In this document: positions 1 through 8,258 of the stretch, piece after piece | How the letters are laid out: the number at the start of each line of letters is the position of its first letter | Numbering within the stretch: the first letter of the stretch is position 1 | Assembly (NCBI GenBank): GCA_964601275.1 | Contig: CAZRMV010000001.1 | Coordinates: 186,001-250,000, forward strand | Length of the DNA stretch: 64,000 nt | DNA from: JAOZPE01 sp964601275 | GTDB lineage: Bacteria > Krumholzibacteriota > Krumholzibacteriia > JAJRXK01 | Reading direction: 5' to 3' | Notes under the pieces: model-generated | What the model saw: only the letters and a program-made list of their open reading frames with translations | What the model was told of the DNA's origin: nothing | Database searches by the model: none | Program-made: the position numbers and the translations under genes

Positions 1-1
1 T

Positions 2-697
2 GCGACGCGGCTCGAACTGATTCCCCACGGGAGTCTCCACGAACTCCCCCTGGAGGCCATCGTGAATGCGTCGACGGAGAACCCCGACGGGCGGGTGGAA
101 GTGTTCCGCAGCCCCCACCCCCGGTGGGATCCTCCGGCCGGCCGGCGCATGCGAAGGGCTTTGATCCTCGACGATGGTCGTCGGGCCAGCCGCACCGAGT
201 CCGAGGATCTGGGGCGGATCTTCCGTGGGAAGGGCTGGACCGTGCGCCGCGGAAGCCGGCGCGCCCTCCTGGAGGAGGCGAAGGGCCGGCAGGGATTGAT
301 CCACCTGGCCGCCCACGGAGTGCATCACCGCGCGGCGTGGTTCCTCAACGGCATCCGTCTCGAGGACGGGTGGGTCGGCTTCGAGCAGATTCCCGAGCGT
401 GTCGCCCGCGGCGGCATGGTGTACCTTGATGCCTGTGAATCGGGCCTGGGTCTGGCCGGGGACGGCGTCGAGGCCATGGGTTGGGTGGCCGCCGGACTGG
501 GTGCGGGGGCGAAGGAGATGGTGCTGACCCTCTGGAAGATCGACGACGAGTCGGCCCGCAGCTTCGCCACCGCCTTCCACCGGCATTTTGCCGCCGGGCA
601 GAAGGCCTCGGTGGCGCTGCGGGAGGCGCAGAACCAACTGCGCCGGGATCGGCCGCACCCCTTCCACTGGGCCGGATTCACCCTGGTCGCTTCCTGA
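2..697 (+). CDS. CHAT-domain (caspase-like) protein, 3' part
   Basis: The reading frame is open from the first bases of the window, so the N-terminal part lies outside. What is visible is essentially a complete CHAT domain: the entry motif LELIPHGSLHELPLEA (from nt 2), the catalytic His in LIHLAAHG (codon near nt 314) and the catalytic Cys in YLDACESG (codon near nt 434). It ends with the usual ALREAQNQLRRD...HPFHWAGFTLVAS. CHAT domains are C14-family caspase relatives, often fused to TPR repeats and acting in bacterial proteolytic or death pathways. Both dyad residues are present, so activity is plausible. The partner domain that would define its role is not in view. A DMT transporter starts 30 bp downstream and may be co-transcribed, but no functional link is evident. 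Confidence 0.85.
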   Translation, partial: ATRLELIPHGSLHELPLEAIVNASTENPDGRVEVFRSPHPRWDPPAGRRMRRALILDDGRRASRTESEDLGRIFRGKGWTVRRGSRRALLEEAKGRQGLIHLAAHGVHHRAAWFLNGIRLEDGWVGFEQIPERVARGGMVYLDACESGLGLAGDGVEAMGWVAAGLGAGAKEMVLTLWKIDDESARSFATAFHRHFAAGQKASVALREAQNQLRRDRPHPFHWAGFTLVAS

Positions 698-727
698 GAT
701 CCCTTTTCCCGGGAGATCTTCGTCTTC

Positions 728-1621
728 ATGCCCTACCTCGGGGAGATCTTCGCCCTCGCCGCGCCCTTGTGCTGGTCGATCGCGGTCATCCTCTTCCAGA
801 AGACCGGCAAGGTGGTTCCCCCGCTGGGGCTGAACCTCTTCAAGAACGTCGTGGCCCTGGTGCTGTTCGCGCTGACCCTGCTCTTCGCCGGGCAGTCCTT
901 CTTCCACGGCCGTCCGGTCTCGACCTACCTCCTGCTGGTGCTCAGCGGAATCATCGGCATCGGCATTTCCGACACCCTCTTCTTCGTGACCCTCAACCGG
1001 GTGGGCGCGGGGTTGCAGGCGATCATCAACACCAGCTACAGCCCCTCCATCATCCTGTTGAGTTTCCTCTTCCTGGGAGAGCGGCTGACCCTGCTGCAGA
1101 TCGGCGGTGTCGGCCTCATCCTCTCCGCGGTGTTGTCGTTGACCTGGCCCTCGCGCAGCCGGCGGGAACCGCTTCCCCGCCGCGAGATGGTCATCGGGGT
1201 CCTACTGGGTGTGGCCACCACCTTCACCCAGGCGATCTCCATCGTGATGATCAAGCCCCAGTTGGGGCAGCTCCCCCTGTTGTGGGCGAACTTCTGGAGA
1301 TTGAGCGGAGGGTTGGCCGCTTCCATCGTCCTTCTGGCCGTCCTGCCGGGAAGCCGCACCGCCCTGGCCTCGCTCAAGGAAGTCCGCATCTGGCCGTCGA
1401 TGATCCCGGGCAGCGTGCTGGGAACCTACGTGTCCCTGCTGTTCTGGCTGGGGGGAATGAAGTACACCCTCGCGTCGATCGCGGCCGCCCTGAACCAGAC
1501 CTCCACCCTGTGGACCTTCGCCCTGGCCGTCGCCTTCCTGCACGAGCCGGTCACCGGCAAGCGCCTGGTGGGCCTGGCTCTGGGGGTGGTGGGGGTCGCC
1601 CTGGTGACCTTCGGTTCCTAG
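728..1621 (+). CDS. DMT superfamily (EamA) transporter
   Basis: This 297-residue protein is built almost entirely of hydrophobic helices, about ten, in two repeated halves. That is the EamA/DMT architecture (two EamA domains, roughly residues 1-135 and 150-295). Typical features are an internal repeat and conserved segments such as SPSIILLSFLFLGERLT and the C-terminal ASIAAALNQTSTLWTFALA with a Glu-containing 'HEPVT' turn. DMT proteins exchange small metabolites across the inner membrane, but the substrate cannot be read from sequence. The gene starts 30 bp after the CHAT gene on the same strand; a GGGAGA element upstream of the ATG is a reasonable ribosome site. Confidence 0.85.
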   Translation: MPYLGEIFALAAPLCWSIAVILFQKTGKVVPPLGLNLFKNVVALVLFALTLLFAGQSFFHGRPVSTYLLLVLSGIIGIGISDTLFFVTLNRVGAGLQAIINTSYSPSIILLSFLFLGERLTLLQIGGVGLILSAVLSLTWPSRSRREPLPRREMVIGVLLGVATTFTQAISIVMIKPQLGQLPLLWANFWRLSGGLAASIVLLAVLPGSRTALASLKEVRIWPSMIPGSVLGTYVSLLFWLGGMKYTLASIAAALNQTSTLWTFALAVAFLHEPVTGKRLVGLALGVVGVALVTFGS

Positions 1622-1745
1622 GGCGAAGTGGCACGAATCCTTCCTGTCTGCCCTCCAGCGTCCTCGCGGAGCCTCGAATGAGGGCCGCCGCCTTGCACAA
1701 TGCACGACGAAGCCCTCAAAGCGCGAGGGCCACAGGAGGCATGAC

Positions 1746-2741
1746 ATGTCCCGCAACTCCAAGATCTCCTTGGGTGCCCTCCTCCTGCTGCCAGTGTTCC
1801 TGGTGTTCCTGGCCGCCTGTGGAGAAAGTGGGGGAGGCCTCGATCCCATCGTTCCCGCCGGGGGAACCGCCATTTTGGCCAGTGAGTTCGTGAGCGGGGT
1901 GAGCCTGGGTGGCGTCGATGGAAGCTATTCGACCGACCCTTTGCCCCAGGGAACCCTGGACGCTCCGTCGATCCTGGGTGCCCGTGAATATGTACAGGGC
2001 TCCTCGGCCGTCCTGCAGGTGACCGTCGATTCCACCGCGACCCAGCTCCTGGTGGGGGTCGGCGGTACCGCGGGTGGCTACTGGACCCTCGACCTGTCCG
2101 CGCTTGCCAAGACCGGAGCGAGAACGCGCGAACTCTCCCTGCCCGGAGCCGAGGCGACCCTCACCAAGATGGCCGCCGTCGAAGGCGAAGCGGCCGCCGC
2201 CGCGGCCCTGGCCAATTCGTGGATCGTCACCATCACTCCCACCGGCACGCCGGGCCGGACGTCCTTCCGGCTGCTCGTCGCCACGCGCAGTGCGGCCGGC
2301 GTCAGCCAGGTCGCTTCCCACTCGGTGTTCCAGAACCAGACCGCGGTCGGTTCGGACGCCCTGCAGGTCAGCCTCAACTGGATCCACCCGGTGGACATGG
2401 ACCTGCACGTGACCACGCCTTCGGGCGAGGACATCTACTGGGCGAACAAGAGTGGAAGCCAGGGCGGCACCCTCGATCTCGATTCGAACGCGGCCTGCAG
2501 CATCGACGGCGTGAACAACGAGAACATCACCTGGCTGACCAGCACGCCCCAGGCCGGGCAGTACATCGTCCGCCTCGATCTGTGGTCCGCGTGCTCGGAG
2601 GCGGGCCCGTTCCCCTACGTGGTCACGGTCACCGTCAACGGTCAGAGCACCCTGTACCAGGGAGAAATGGCGGCCACCGAGGCGGACGGGGGTGGCTCGG
2701 GCGCGGGACGCTTCATCACCACGATCGACGTGGTCAACTGA
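1746..2741 (+). CDS. Lipoprotein with YfaP/DUF2135-like domain
   Basis: This 331-residue protein begins with a type II signal peptide (hydrophobic stretch then lipobox LAAC, Cys near residue 25), so it should be a periplasmic or outer-membrane lipoprotein. The N-terminal half has low complexity, rich in Ala/Ser/Thr. The C-terminal part (about residues 215-330) carries the pattern of YfaP/DUF2135 domains: LNWIHPVDMDLHVTTPSGE, then GGTLDLDSNAAC, then ENITWL, then AGQYIVRLDLW. The domain is a small beta-sandwich of unknown function, often on secreted proteins. An AGGAGG-like ribosome site (acaggaggcatgacATG) fixes the start. A strong hairpin terminator follows. Confidence 0.75.
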   Translation: MSRNSKISLGALLLLPVFLVFLAACGESGGGLDPIVPAGGTAILASEFVSGVSLGGVDGSYSTDPLPQGTLDAPSILGAREYVQGSSAVLQVTVDSTATQLLVGVGGTAGGYWTLDLSALAKTGARTRELSLPGAEATLTKMAAVEGEAAAAAALANSWIVTITPTGTPGRTSFRLLVATRSAAGVSQVASHSVFQNQTAVGSDALQVSLNWIHPVDMDLHVTTPSGEDIYWANKSGSQGGTLDLDSNAACSIDGVNNENITWLTSTPQAGQYIVRLDLWSACSEAGPFPYVVTVTVNGQSTLYQGEMAATEADGGGSGAGRFITTIDVVN

Positions 2742-2795
2742 GAAACACGGTTTCGTGAGCCTCGTCTCTCGCGCAGAAGTGCGCGAAGATGGGCT

Positions 2796-2823
2796 GGGGC
2801 CGCCCCGAAGGGGCGGCCCCTTT
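2796..2823. terminator. Intrinsic terminator between convergent genes
   Basis: A perfect 11-bp stem (GGGGCCGCCCC, GAA loop, GGGGCGGCCCC) is followed by TTT. It lies between the stop codons of the YfaP-like lipoprotein (+) and osmC-family (-) genes, so it probably serves both. The short T run favours the plus direction. Confidence 0.8.
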
Positions 2824-2826
2824 CGT

Positions 2827-3255
2827 TCAATCGGTGTCGTCGACGATCTCGTAGCTGGTGGTCACCTTCGCCGGGTTCTGCACCGTCTGGCTCACCACGC
2901 AGTACTTCTCCTCCGACAGGGCGATGGCCTTGGCCAGGCGTTTCTCGCTGAGTCCCTTGCCGTGGGCGATGTAGTGGACGCGGACGGTGTGGAAGGGCTT
3001 GGGATACTCCTCGTTCTGCTCGGCTTCCACCCGGATGGTCAGGCGTTCCAGGGGTTGACGCGCCTTCTCGAGGATCCGCACCACGTCGACCCCGGTACAC
3101 CCCGCGACGGCAAACAGGATCAGTTCACTCGCGGTGGCACCCCGTTCCTCTCCTCCGACCGCGCGGACACCGTCGGTGCGGATGGTGTCGCCGAAGCTGC
3201 TGGTTCCCTCGAAGGCAACACCGCCTTTCCATTCCATCTGGATCTGCTTCTTCAT
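2827..3255 (-). CDS. OsmC/Ohr family peroxide-detoxification protein
   Basis: The 142-residue product matches the OsmC/Ohr family over its whole length. The two redox cysteines are present, C53 in AVAGCTGVDV and C119 in EEKYCVVSQT, as is the conserved TASELILFAVAGC helix. These small homodimeric thiol peroxidases reduce organic hydroperoxides; this branch (YhfA-like, with GDTIRTDG near the N-terminus) is less studied and may use other small electrophiles. It is cytoplasmic, with no signal peptide. AAGGA precedes the ATG by 8 nt. A promoter-like pair is described separately at 3363-3391. Confidence 0.9.
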   Translation of the reverse strand: MKKQIQMEWKGGVAFEGTSSFGDTIRTDGVRAVGGEERGATASELILFAVAGCTGVDVVRILEKARQPLERLTIRVEAEQNEEYPKPFHTVRVHYIAHGKGLSEKRLAKAIALSEEKYCVVSQTVQNPAKVTTSYEIVDDTD

Positions 3256-3362
3256 TCGAGATCGTCCTTTTCGAAAGAGGAGGGAAGGGGAAGCGGCCCG
3301 TCGGACTTCGAGTGCTTCGCCGAGGTCGGGGACCCGTTCCAGGATGGGTGCGCTTCCTCTCG

Positions 3363-3391
3363 AGGATTCGTCAGGCGAGGCGCTTCGTCAA
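3363..3391 (-). promoter_or_regulatory. Candidate sigma70 promoter for the osmC-family gene
   Basis: On the minus strand TTGACG (3391-3386) and AATCCT (3368-3363) are separated by exactly 17 nt. This gives a leader of about 100 nt before the OsmC start. Confidence 0.5.
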
Positions 3392-3448
3392 GAAGGGCCC
3401 GTCGCATCACCGCGGCAGGGGGCCATGGCCGCCTCCGGCGGCCGCTGC

Positions 3449-3477
3449 TTGAGTTCGGAGCCGGGGTGGGGCATGCT
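3449..3477 (+). promoter_or_regulatory. Candidate promoter for glutaryl-CoA dehydrogenase
   Basis: TTGAGT (3449-3454) and CATGCT (3472-3477) are spaced 17 nt apart, with the ATG about 75 nt beyond the expected transcription start. The -10 is weak. Confidence 0.3.
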
Positions 3478-3557
3478 GTGCGTCTGGAGACGATCCCGGG
3501 TTGCGGGCGGCTTGCCGCTCCGCGCCGCCTTGTCCACCTCCCTCGAAGGAATCCGTC

Positions 3558-4733
3558 ATGCAGACCATCCGCCTGGACGAACTGATCGCCATCGAAGAAC
3601 TGCTCAGCGACGAGGAACGCCTGGTGCGGGAGGTGACCCGCCGGCTGGTGAGCGAACGTTTCCTGCCCCGGGCGGGTGAGCTGTTCGAGAAGGCCGAGTT
3701 TCCGATGGATTTGATCGAGGAGCTGGGCGAGCTGGGACTCTTGGGCATGAACCTCCAGGGATATGGCTGCGCCGGGATGAACAACCTGGCCTACGGGTTG
3801 GCCATGGAGGAACTCGAGTACGGGGACAGTGGGCTGCGGAGTTTCGCCTCGGTGCAGGGTTCACTCTGCATGTATCCCATCCACCGCTGGGGCAGCGAGG
3901 AGCAGAAACGCAAGTACCTGCCCAAGATGGCCAAGGGCCAGCTCATCGGTTGCTTTGGACTGACCGAGCCGAACGCGGGCAGCGATCCAGGGGCGATGAC
4001 CACCCGCGCGGTTGCCGATGGCAACGAGTACATCCTCAGCGGCAGCAAGATGTGGATCACCAACGCCCCGATCGCCGACGTGTCGGTGGTGTGGGCGAAA
4101 CTGGAGGGAGACGACCCGTCGGACATCCGGGGCTTCCTGGTCGAGGCGGGGACCAAAGGATTCAGCGCTCCCGAACAGCACCACAAGATGTCCCTGCGCG
4201 CCTCGCGCACCGGTGAGCTGTCCTTGGAGGAGGTGCGTCTTCCCAAGGACGCGATGCTGCCCGAAGCGAAAGGGTTGGGCTGTCCCCTGAGCTGTCTCAA
4301 CCAGGCCCGTTTCGGCATCGCCTTCGGAGTCGTCGGCGCCGCGAAGGCCTGTTTCGACGAGGCCCTCGACTACGCGAAGGGCCGGAAGACCTTCGGCGCT
4401 CCCATCGCGTCCAAGCAGCTCATCCAGCAGCAACTGGTGGGAATCGCCGAGGACATCGCCACCACTGAGATCTCCCTGGTGCACTACGCGCGACTGAAGG
4501 ACGCGGGGAAGCTCAGTCCGTACATGGTATCGCTGATGAAACGCAAGAGCGTGGCGATGGCCCTTCGGGCCGCCCGGACCACGCGGTCGATCCTCGGCGC
4601 CAACGGGATCACCGTCGACTACGCATCGATCCGTCACTCCTTGAACCTGGAATCGGTGTACACCTACGAGGGAACCCACGAAGTGCACACCCTCATCGTG
4701 GGCCGGGGCCTCACCGGAGAGGACGCCTTCTGA
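3558..4733 (+). CDS. gcdH: Glutaryl-CoA dehydrogenase (acyl-CoA dehydrogenase family)
   Basis: The 391-residue flavoenzyme resembles glutaryl-CoA dehydrogenases rather than generic acyl-CoA dehydrogenases. It has SVQGSLCMYPIHRWGSEEQ, FGLTEPNAGSDPGAMTTRA, the FAD segment MWITNAPIADVSVVWAK, and the C-terminal YEGTHEVHTLIVGRGLTG. The catalytic base is Glu371 in YEGTH. The enzyme oxidatively decarboxylates glutaryl-CoA to crotonyl-CoA in lysine, tryptophan or benzoate catabolism, passing electrons to ETF. The ATG at 3558 is preferred over upstream codons because AAGGA sits 7 nt before it and homologues begin there. No other pathway genes are adjacent. Confidence 0.9.
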   Translation: MQTIRLDELIAIEELLSDEERLVREVTRRLVSERFLPRAGELFEKAEFPMDLIEELGELGLLGMNLQGYGCAGMNNLAYGLAMEELEYGDSGLRSFASVQGSLCMYPIHRWGSEEQKRKYLPKMAKGQLIGCFGLTEPNAGSDPGAMTTRAVADGNEYILSGSKMWITNAPIADVSVVWAKLEGDDPSDIRGFLVEAGTKGFSAPEQHHKMSLRASRTGELSLEEVRLPKDAMLPEAKGLGCPLSCLNQARFGIAFGVVGAAKACFDEALDYAKGRKTFGAPIASKQLIQQQLVGIAEDIATTEISLVHYARLKDAGKLSPYMVSLMKRKSVAMALRAARTTRSILGANGITVDYASIRHSLNLESVYTYEGTHEVHTLIVGRGLTGEDAF

Positions 4734-4833
4734 GAACCCGTGGAGGCGGAATCGCGTGGGAGGCGCGGCTTGCGTCCCGCTCCCGGTGGCTTTCCGTCGG
4801 GCAGGTATCGAGATCCCCCCCTTTGCAAAGACG

Positions 4834-4842
4834 TGTTATTCT
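4834..4842 (+). promoter_or_regulatory. Extended -10 element upstream of DAHP synthase
   Basis: TGTTATTCT is an extended -10 (TGn plus TATTCT) with no convincing -35. It would give a short leader of about 30 nt before the start codon. Confidence 0.35.
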
Positions 4843-4879
4843 CTTCGGCAATCTCCCTCGAGAAGGTGACGCAGTGGCG

Positions 4880-6220
4880 ATGAACGAATGGAGTCCCACG
4901 TCCTGGCAGGATCGTCCCCTCCGCCAGCAACCGCGGTATCCCAATCGCGAGGCCCTGGAGGAATCGGTGCGGCAGTTGTCCGCCCTGCCGCCCCTGGTGA
5001 CCTCCTGGGAGATCGAGACCCTCAAGAAGCGGCTGGCCGGCTGCGCGGAGGGAAGGGTGTTCCTGCTGCAGGGCGGGGACTGCGCCGAGAGCTTCTCTTC
5101 GTGCGAGGCCGACGCGATCACCGCGCAGCTCAAGATCCTGCTGCAGATGAGCCTTGTGCTCGTCCACGGCACCAGGAAGCAGGTGGTCCGGGTGGGCCGG
5201 ATCGCCGGCCAGTACGCCAAGCCGCGCAGCGAGGACGAGGAACGCCGGGGTGAGCTGAGCCTGCCCAGCTACCGAGGCGACCTGGTGAACCGCCGCGATT
5301 TCACCCGGGCCGGTCGCACCGCCGATCCCAGTCTGCTGTTGCGGGGTTACGAACGCGCCGCGCTCACCCTGAACTTCATCCGGGCCCTGGTGGAAGGAGG
5401 CTTCGCCGATCTGCACCATCCCGAGTACTGGAACCTCGAGTTCGTGCAGCACTCGCGGTGGAAGAGGGAATACGAGGAGATCGTCCGCTCGATCCGCGAC
5501 TCGATCGCGTTCATGGAGAATGTGCTGGAAACCCCGGTGAACAACGTCCGGCGGGCCGACATCTACACCAGCCACGAGGGTTTGCTCCTGTACTACGAGC
5601 AGGCGCAGACCCGGCGGGTTCCCCGGCGCGAGGGTTACTACAATCTCGCCACCCATTTCCCCTGGATCGGTCTGCGTACCTCCGATCCCGAAGGAGCCCA
5701 CGTCGAGTACTTCCGGGGCATCCGCAATCCCGTCGCGGTGAAGGTCGGGGTGTCGACCACCGACGAGCACCTGGCCGAGTTGCTGGAGATCCTCGATCCC
5801 GACGACGAACCGGGCCGTCTCACCCTCATCCATCGCATGGGTCTGGCCGGCATCGACGAGCACCTGCCGCGCCTGATCGAGGTGGTGCGGCGCAGCGGCA
5901 AGCACGTGGTGTTCAGTTGCGACCCCATGCACGGCAACACCGAGATCGCCCCGGACGGCCACAAGACCCGCCGCTTCGACAAGATCGTGGGCGAACTCGA
6001 ACGCGCGTTCGCGATCCATCGTGAGATGGGGACCACCCTCGGCGGGGTGCACCTGGAACTGACCGGCGAGGACGTGACCGAGTGCATCGGGGGGGCGCGG
6101 GGGTTGGCCGCCGAGGACCTGGGGAAGGCCTACGAGACCTCACTGGATCCGCGGCTCAACTACGAGCAGGCGATGGAACTGGCGATGCTGCTGGCCCATC
6201 GGCTGCGCAACGGGGTCTAG
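4880..6220 (+). CDS. aroG: Class II (plant/actinobacterial-type) DAHP synthase
   Basis: The 446-residue protein is a class II 3-deoxy-D-arabino-heptulosonate-7-phosphate synthase. It condenses phosphoenolpyruvate and erythrose-4-phosphate at the entry to the shikimate pathway. Diagnostic segments are FLLQGGDCAESF, the metal and substrate motif RVGRIAGQYAKPRS, NFIRALVEGGFADLHHPEYWNL, YTSHEGLLLYYEQ, and FSCDPMHGNTE near the C-terminus. The length matches the family. Two starts are possible: the GTG at 4874 has a better-spaced AAGGTG, and the ATG at 4880 gives MNEWSPTSW, which resembles family N-termini. The gene stands alone, ending in a converging hairpin region. Confidence 0.93.
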   Translation: MNEWSPTSWQDRPLRQQPRYPNREALEESVRQLSALPPLVTSWEIETLKKRLAGCAEGRVFLLQGGDCAESFSSCEADAITAQLKILLQMSLVLVHGTRKQVVRVGRIAGQYAKPRSEDEERRGELSLPSYRGDLVNRRDFTRAGRTADPSLLLRGYERAALTLNFIRALVEGGFADLHHPEYWNLEFVQHSRWKREYEEIVRSIRDSIAFMENVLETPVNNVRRADIYTSHEGLLLYYEQAQTRRVPRREGYYNLATHFPWIGLRTSDPEGAHVEYFRGIRNPVAVKVGVSTTDEHLAELLEILDPDDEPGRLTLIHRMGLAGIDEHLPRLIEVVRRSGKHVVFSCDPMHGNTEIAPDGHKTRRFDKIVGELERAFAIHREMGTTLGGVHLELTGEDVTECIGGARGLAAEDLGKAYETSLDPRLNYEQAMELAMLLAHRLRNGV

Positions 6221-6528
6221 CAAAGACCTCCGGGCCGGGTGGTTTCCCGATTCCGCGCCCCGAGGGACGACCGCCCCGCGGGTCTTCCGGCAGTTTTCAC
6301 TGTCGCGGGGAGCAAAAACATATTCCCATTGTGACGAGGTTTTCCTGTTCCGGGGCGGTGGGATGGTCTACCCTGGATTCTGTCCCCGCCCTCCTGAAAG
6401 CCCTGCGAGGAATCAACGGCCCTCCGGCATCTGCCGGAGGGCCGCGGTCGTTCGGGGATCGCAGGTGCCGATCGGTTGCGCCCTCACCGCGGAAAGGATT
6501 CCGCGGGGCCTCACGGGCAGGGGCTTCC
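6221..6528. other. Convergent intergenic region
   Basis: There is no protein gene here. It contains a perfect 11-bp hairpin (separate entry) and, about 45 nt before it, a -10-like TACCCT (6369-6374) that could start a short non-coding transcript ending at the hairpin. The rest is featureless. Confidence 0.4.
6418..6443. terminator. Hairpin between convergent genes
   Basis: A perfect 11-bp stem GGCCCTCCGGC / ATCT / GCCGGAGGGCC. There is no T run on either side, so termination is inferred from its position between convergent genes. Confidence 0.5.
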
Positions 6529-7857
6529 TCAGGCCTGCGCCTGCTTCTTCACCGCCTGGGCCACCAGCTCCTTCAGATCGGGGCCCTTGATCGGTTTCAG
6601 GTCGTAGGTCACCCGGGTGAACGGCTTGCGGATGTCGACGATGCGGCTGAGGTCGATGGGGGTGCCCACGATCACCGCGTCGCAGTCGGTGGCGTTGATG
6701 GTCTCCTCGAGATCCTTCACCTGCTGGGGGCTGTAGCCCATGGCGGGCAGCAGGGTTCCGATCTCCGGGTACTTCTCGAAGGTCTCCTTCAGGGTGCCCA
6801 CGATCCAGGGCCGCGGGTCGACCATCTCGCTTGCGCCCACCTGCTGCGCGGCGATCACCCCGGCGCCGTATTTCATGCCGCCGTGGGTGAGGGTGGGGCC
6901 GTCTTCGACGACGAGCACACGCTTGCCCCGGATCACCGAGGGGTCGGCCACGGTGACCGGGCTCTCCGCGTAGATGAGCTGGGCCTGCGGGTTGTGCTGC
7001 TGGACCGAGGCTTCGACCTTCTTCACGTTCTCCGGGTCGGCGCTGTCCATCTTGTTGAAGATGATGACGTCGGCCATCTCCAGGTTCTCACGACCCGGGT
7101 AGTAACTCAGCTCGTGACCCGGACGATGCGGGTCGACCACGGTGATGTGCAGGTCGGGCTGGTAGAAGGGAATGTCGTTGTTGCCGCCGTCCCACAGGAT
7201 GACGTCCACTTCCTTCTCGGCCTCGCGCACGATGGCTTCGTAGTCGACCCCGGCGAAGACGAGGATGCCCCGGGTGATGTGGGGTTCGTACTCCTCCATC
7301 TCCTCGATGGTGCACTCGTGCTTCTTCAGATCGTCGATGGTTTCGAAGCGCTGCACCTTCTGGCGTGCCAGGTCGCCGTAGGGCATCGGATGCCGGATGG
7401 CCGCGACCTTCAGGCCCAGCTCCTGCAGGGTCTCACCGATGAAGCGGGTGGTCTGGCTCTTGCCGCAACCGGTACGCACCGCGCAGACCGCCACCACCGG
7501 TTTGGTGCTGTGGATCATGGTCTCTCGGGAGGGCGCGGTCTCGAAGGTGGCGCCGGCGGCTTCGACGATCTTCCGTTTGCCGTCGACATAGTCGTAGCTG
7601 ACATCGCTGTAGGCGAAGACGACGTGCTCGACCCCCTTCTCCTCGATGATCTCGCTCAGTTCTTCCTCGGGCAGGATGGGAATGCCTTCGGGGTAGCCCT
7701 CGCCGGCGAGACTCGCCGGGTAGACGCGGCCTTCGATACCGGGAATCTGCGTGGCGGTGAAGGCCACGACTTCCACCTCGGGGTTGCCGCGGTAGAGGGT
7801 ATTGAAGACGTGGAAGTCCTTTCCCGCCGCCCCCATGATCAGCACTTTCTTCGCCAT
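6529..7857 (-). CDS. Cyclic 2,3-diphosphoglycerate synthetase homologue (COG2403-type P-loop NTPase)
   Basis: The 442-residue protein starts MAKKVLIMGAAGKDFHVFN with a Rossmann-like N-terminal domain (about residues 1-125). It is followed by a P-loop domain with GCGKSQTTRFIG (about residue 135), DVILWDGGNNDIPF and the guanine-like NKMD. This is the pattern of cyclic 2,3-diphosphoglycerate synthetase, characterised in methanogens, and of its many bacterial homologues annotated only as predicted GTPases. In archaea it closes 2,3-diphosphoglycerate into the cyclic compound using ATP; the bacterial role is not settled. AAAGGTC lies 6 nt before the ATG at 7857. The gene is divergent from the mla operon and convergent with DAHP synthase. 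Confidence 0.75.
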   Translation of the reverse strand: MAKKVLIMGAAGKDFHVFNTLYRGNPEVEVVAFTATQIPGIEGRVYPASLAGEGYPEGIPILPEEELSEIIEEKGVEHVVFAYSDVSYDYVDGKRKIVEAAGATFETAPSRETMIHSTKPVVAVCAVRTGCGKSQTTRFIGETLQELGLKVAAIRHPMPYGDLARQKVQRFETIDDLKKHECTIEEMEEYEPHITRGILVFAGVDYEAIVREAEKEVDVILWDGGNNDIPFYQPDLHITVVDPHRPGHELSYYPGRENLEMADVIIFNKMDSADPENVKKVEASVQQHNPQAQLIYAESPVTVADPSVIRGKRVLVVEDGPTLTHGGMKYGAGVIAAQQVGASEMVDPRPWIVGTLKETFEKYPEIGTLLPAMGYSPQQVKDLEETINATDCDAVIVGTPIDLSRIVDIRKPFTRVTYDLKPIKGPDLKELVAQAVKKQAQA

Positions 7858-8258
7858 GGTCCGACCTTTCGCATCGGGTTGGGCCGGGTGGGAGAAGGCA
7901 CTCTGAGAGTTCCCTCCCGGCGTGACGGTCTCGCGCTCCCAGATCCGCACCCGGCGTCCGGAGGACGCCGCCGTAGATAGTAGGATTCGATCCCCCCGCG
8001 TCCAAAGACCGGCTCTGGAGTGGCCACGGCCGGGCCCGGCGCCCGGCCGGGACCCGGTCGCGCCGAAACGCTGCGTGGGAGGAGAAACCGGGCCGCCCGC
8101 TCCGGCGGGCAGCCGTCTAGAAATAGCCCAGAAGCGGCGCGACGGCCAGTGCCGTGCCGGAGAGCCCTCGAGCCTTTCTTTCGCCGTCCTTCCAGTGTAG
8201 AGTATCTGGTCCACGGGCCCTCTGACGCCGCACCGAGCCTTGAGCCAACCCCTTGCGC
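7858..8258. other. Divergent intergenic region cDPGS homologue / mla
   Basis: This 400-bp GC-rich spacer contains two small hairpins, CGGCGTCC-GGA-GGACGCCG (7952-7970) and GCCCGC-TCCG-GCGGGC (8095-8110). Near its right end there is a weak -10-like TAGAGT/TATCTG (8198-8208) that may serve the mla operon. No ORF with a ribosome site was found. Confidence 0.4.

Larger units (their letters stand above)
3256..3557. other. Divergent intergenic region osmC-family / gcdH
   Basis: There is no gene here. It holds the leaders and candidate promoters of the two divergent genes. A perfect 7-bp hairpin GGCCGCC-TCC-GGCGGCC (3427-3443) lies just before the gcdH -35 candidate and could be an operator or simply GC-rich noise. 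Confidence 0.5.

Noticed and set aside
7890..7910. CTGAGA, as in a TPP riboswitch, upstream of the cDPGS homologue.
   Set aside because: It is on the plus strand, not in the orientation of the gene, and none of the other TPP elements follow.
6082..7980. Long plus-strand ORF of 632 codons antisense to the cDPGS homologue.
   Set aside because: It is a high-GC shadow frame: low-complexity, no domain, no ribosome site, and the opposite strand encodes a clear conserved protein. Many similar long shadows were left out for the same reason (for example 34745-37141, 42970-44487 and 59348-62047).
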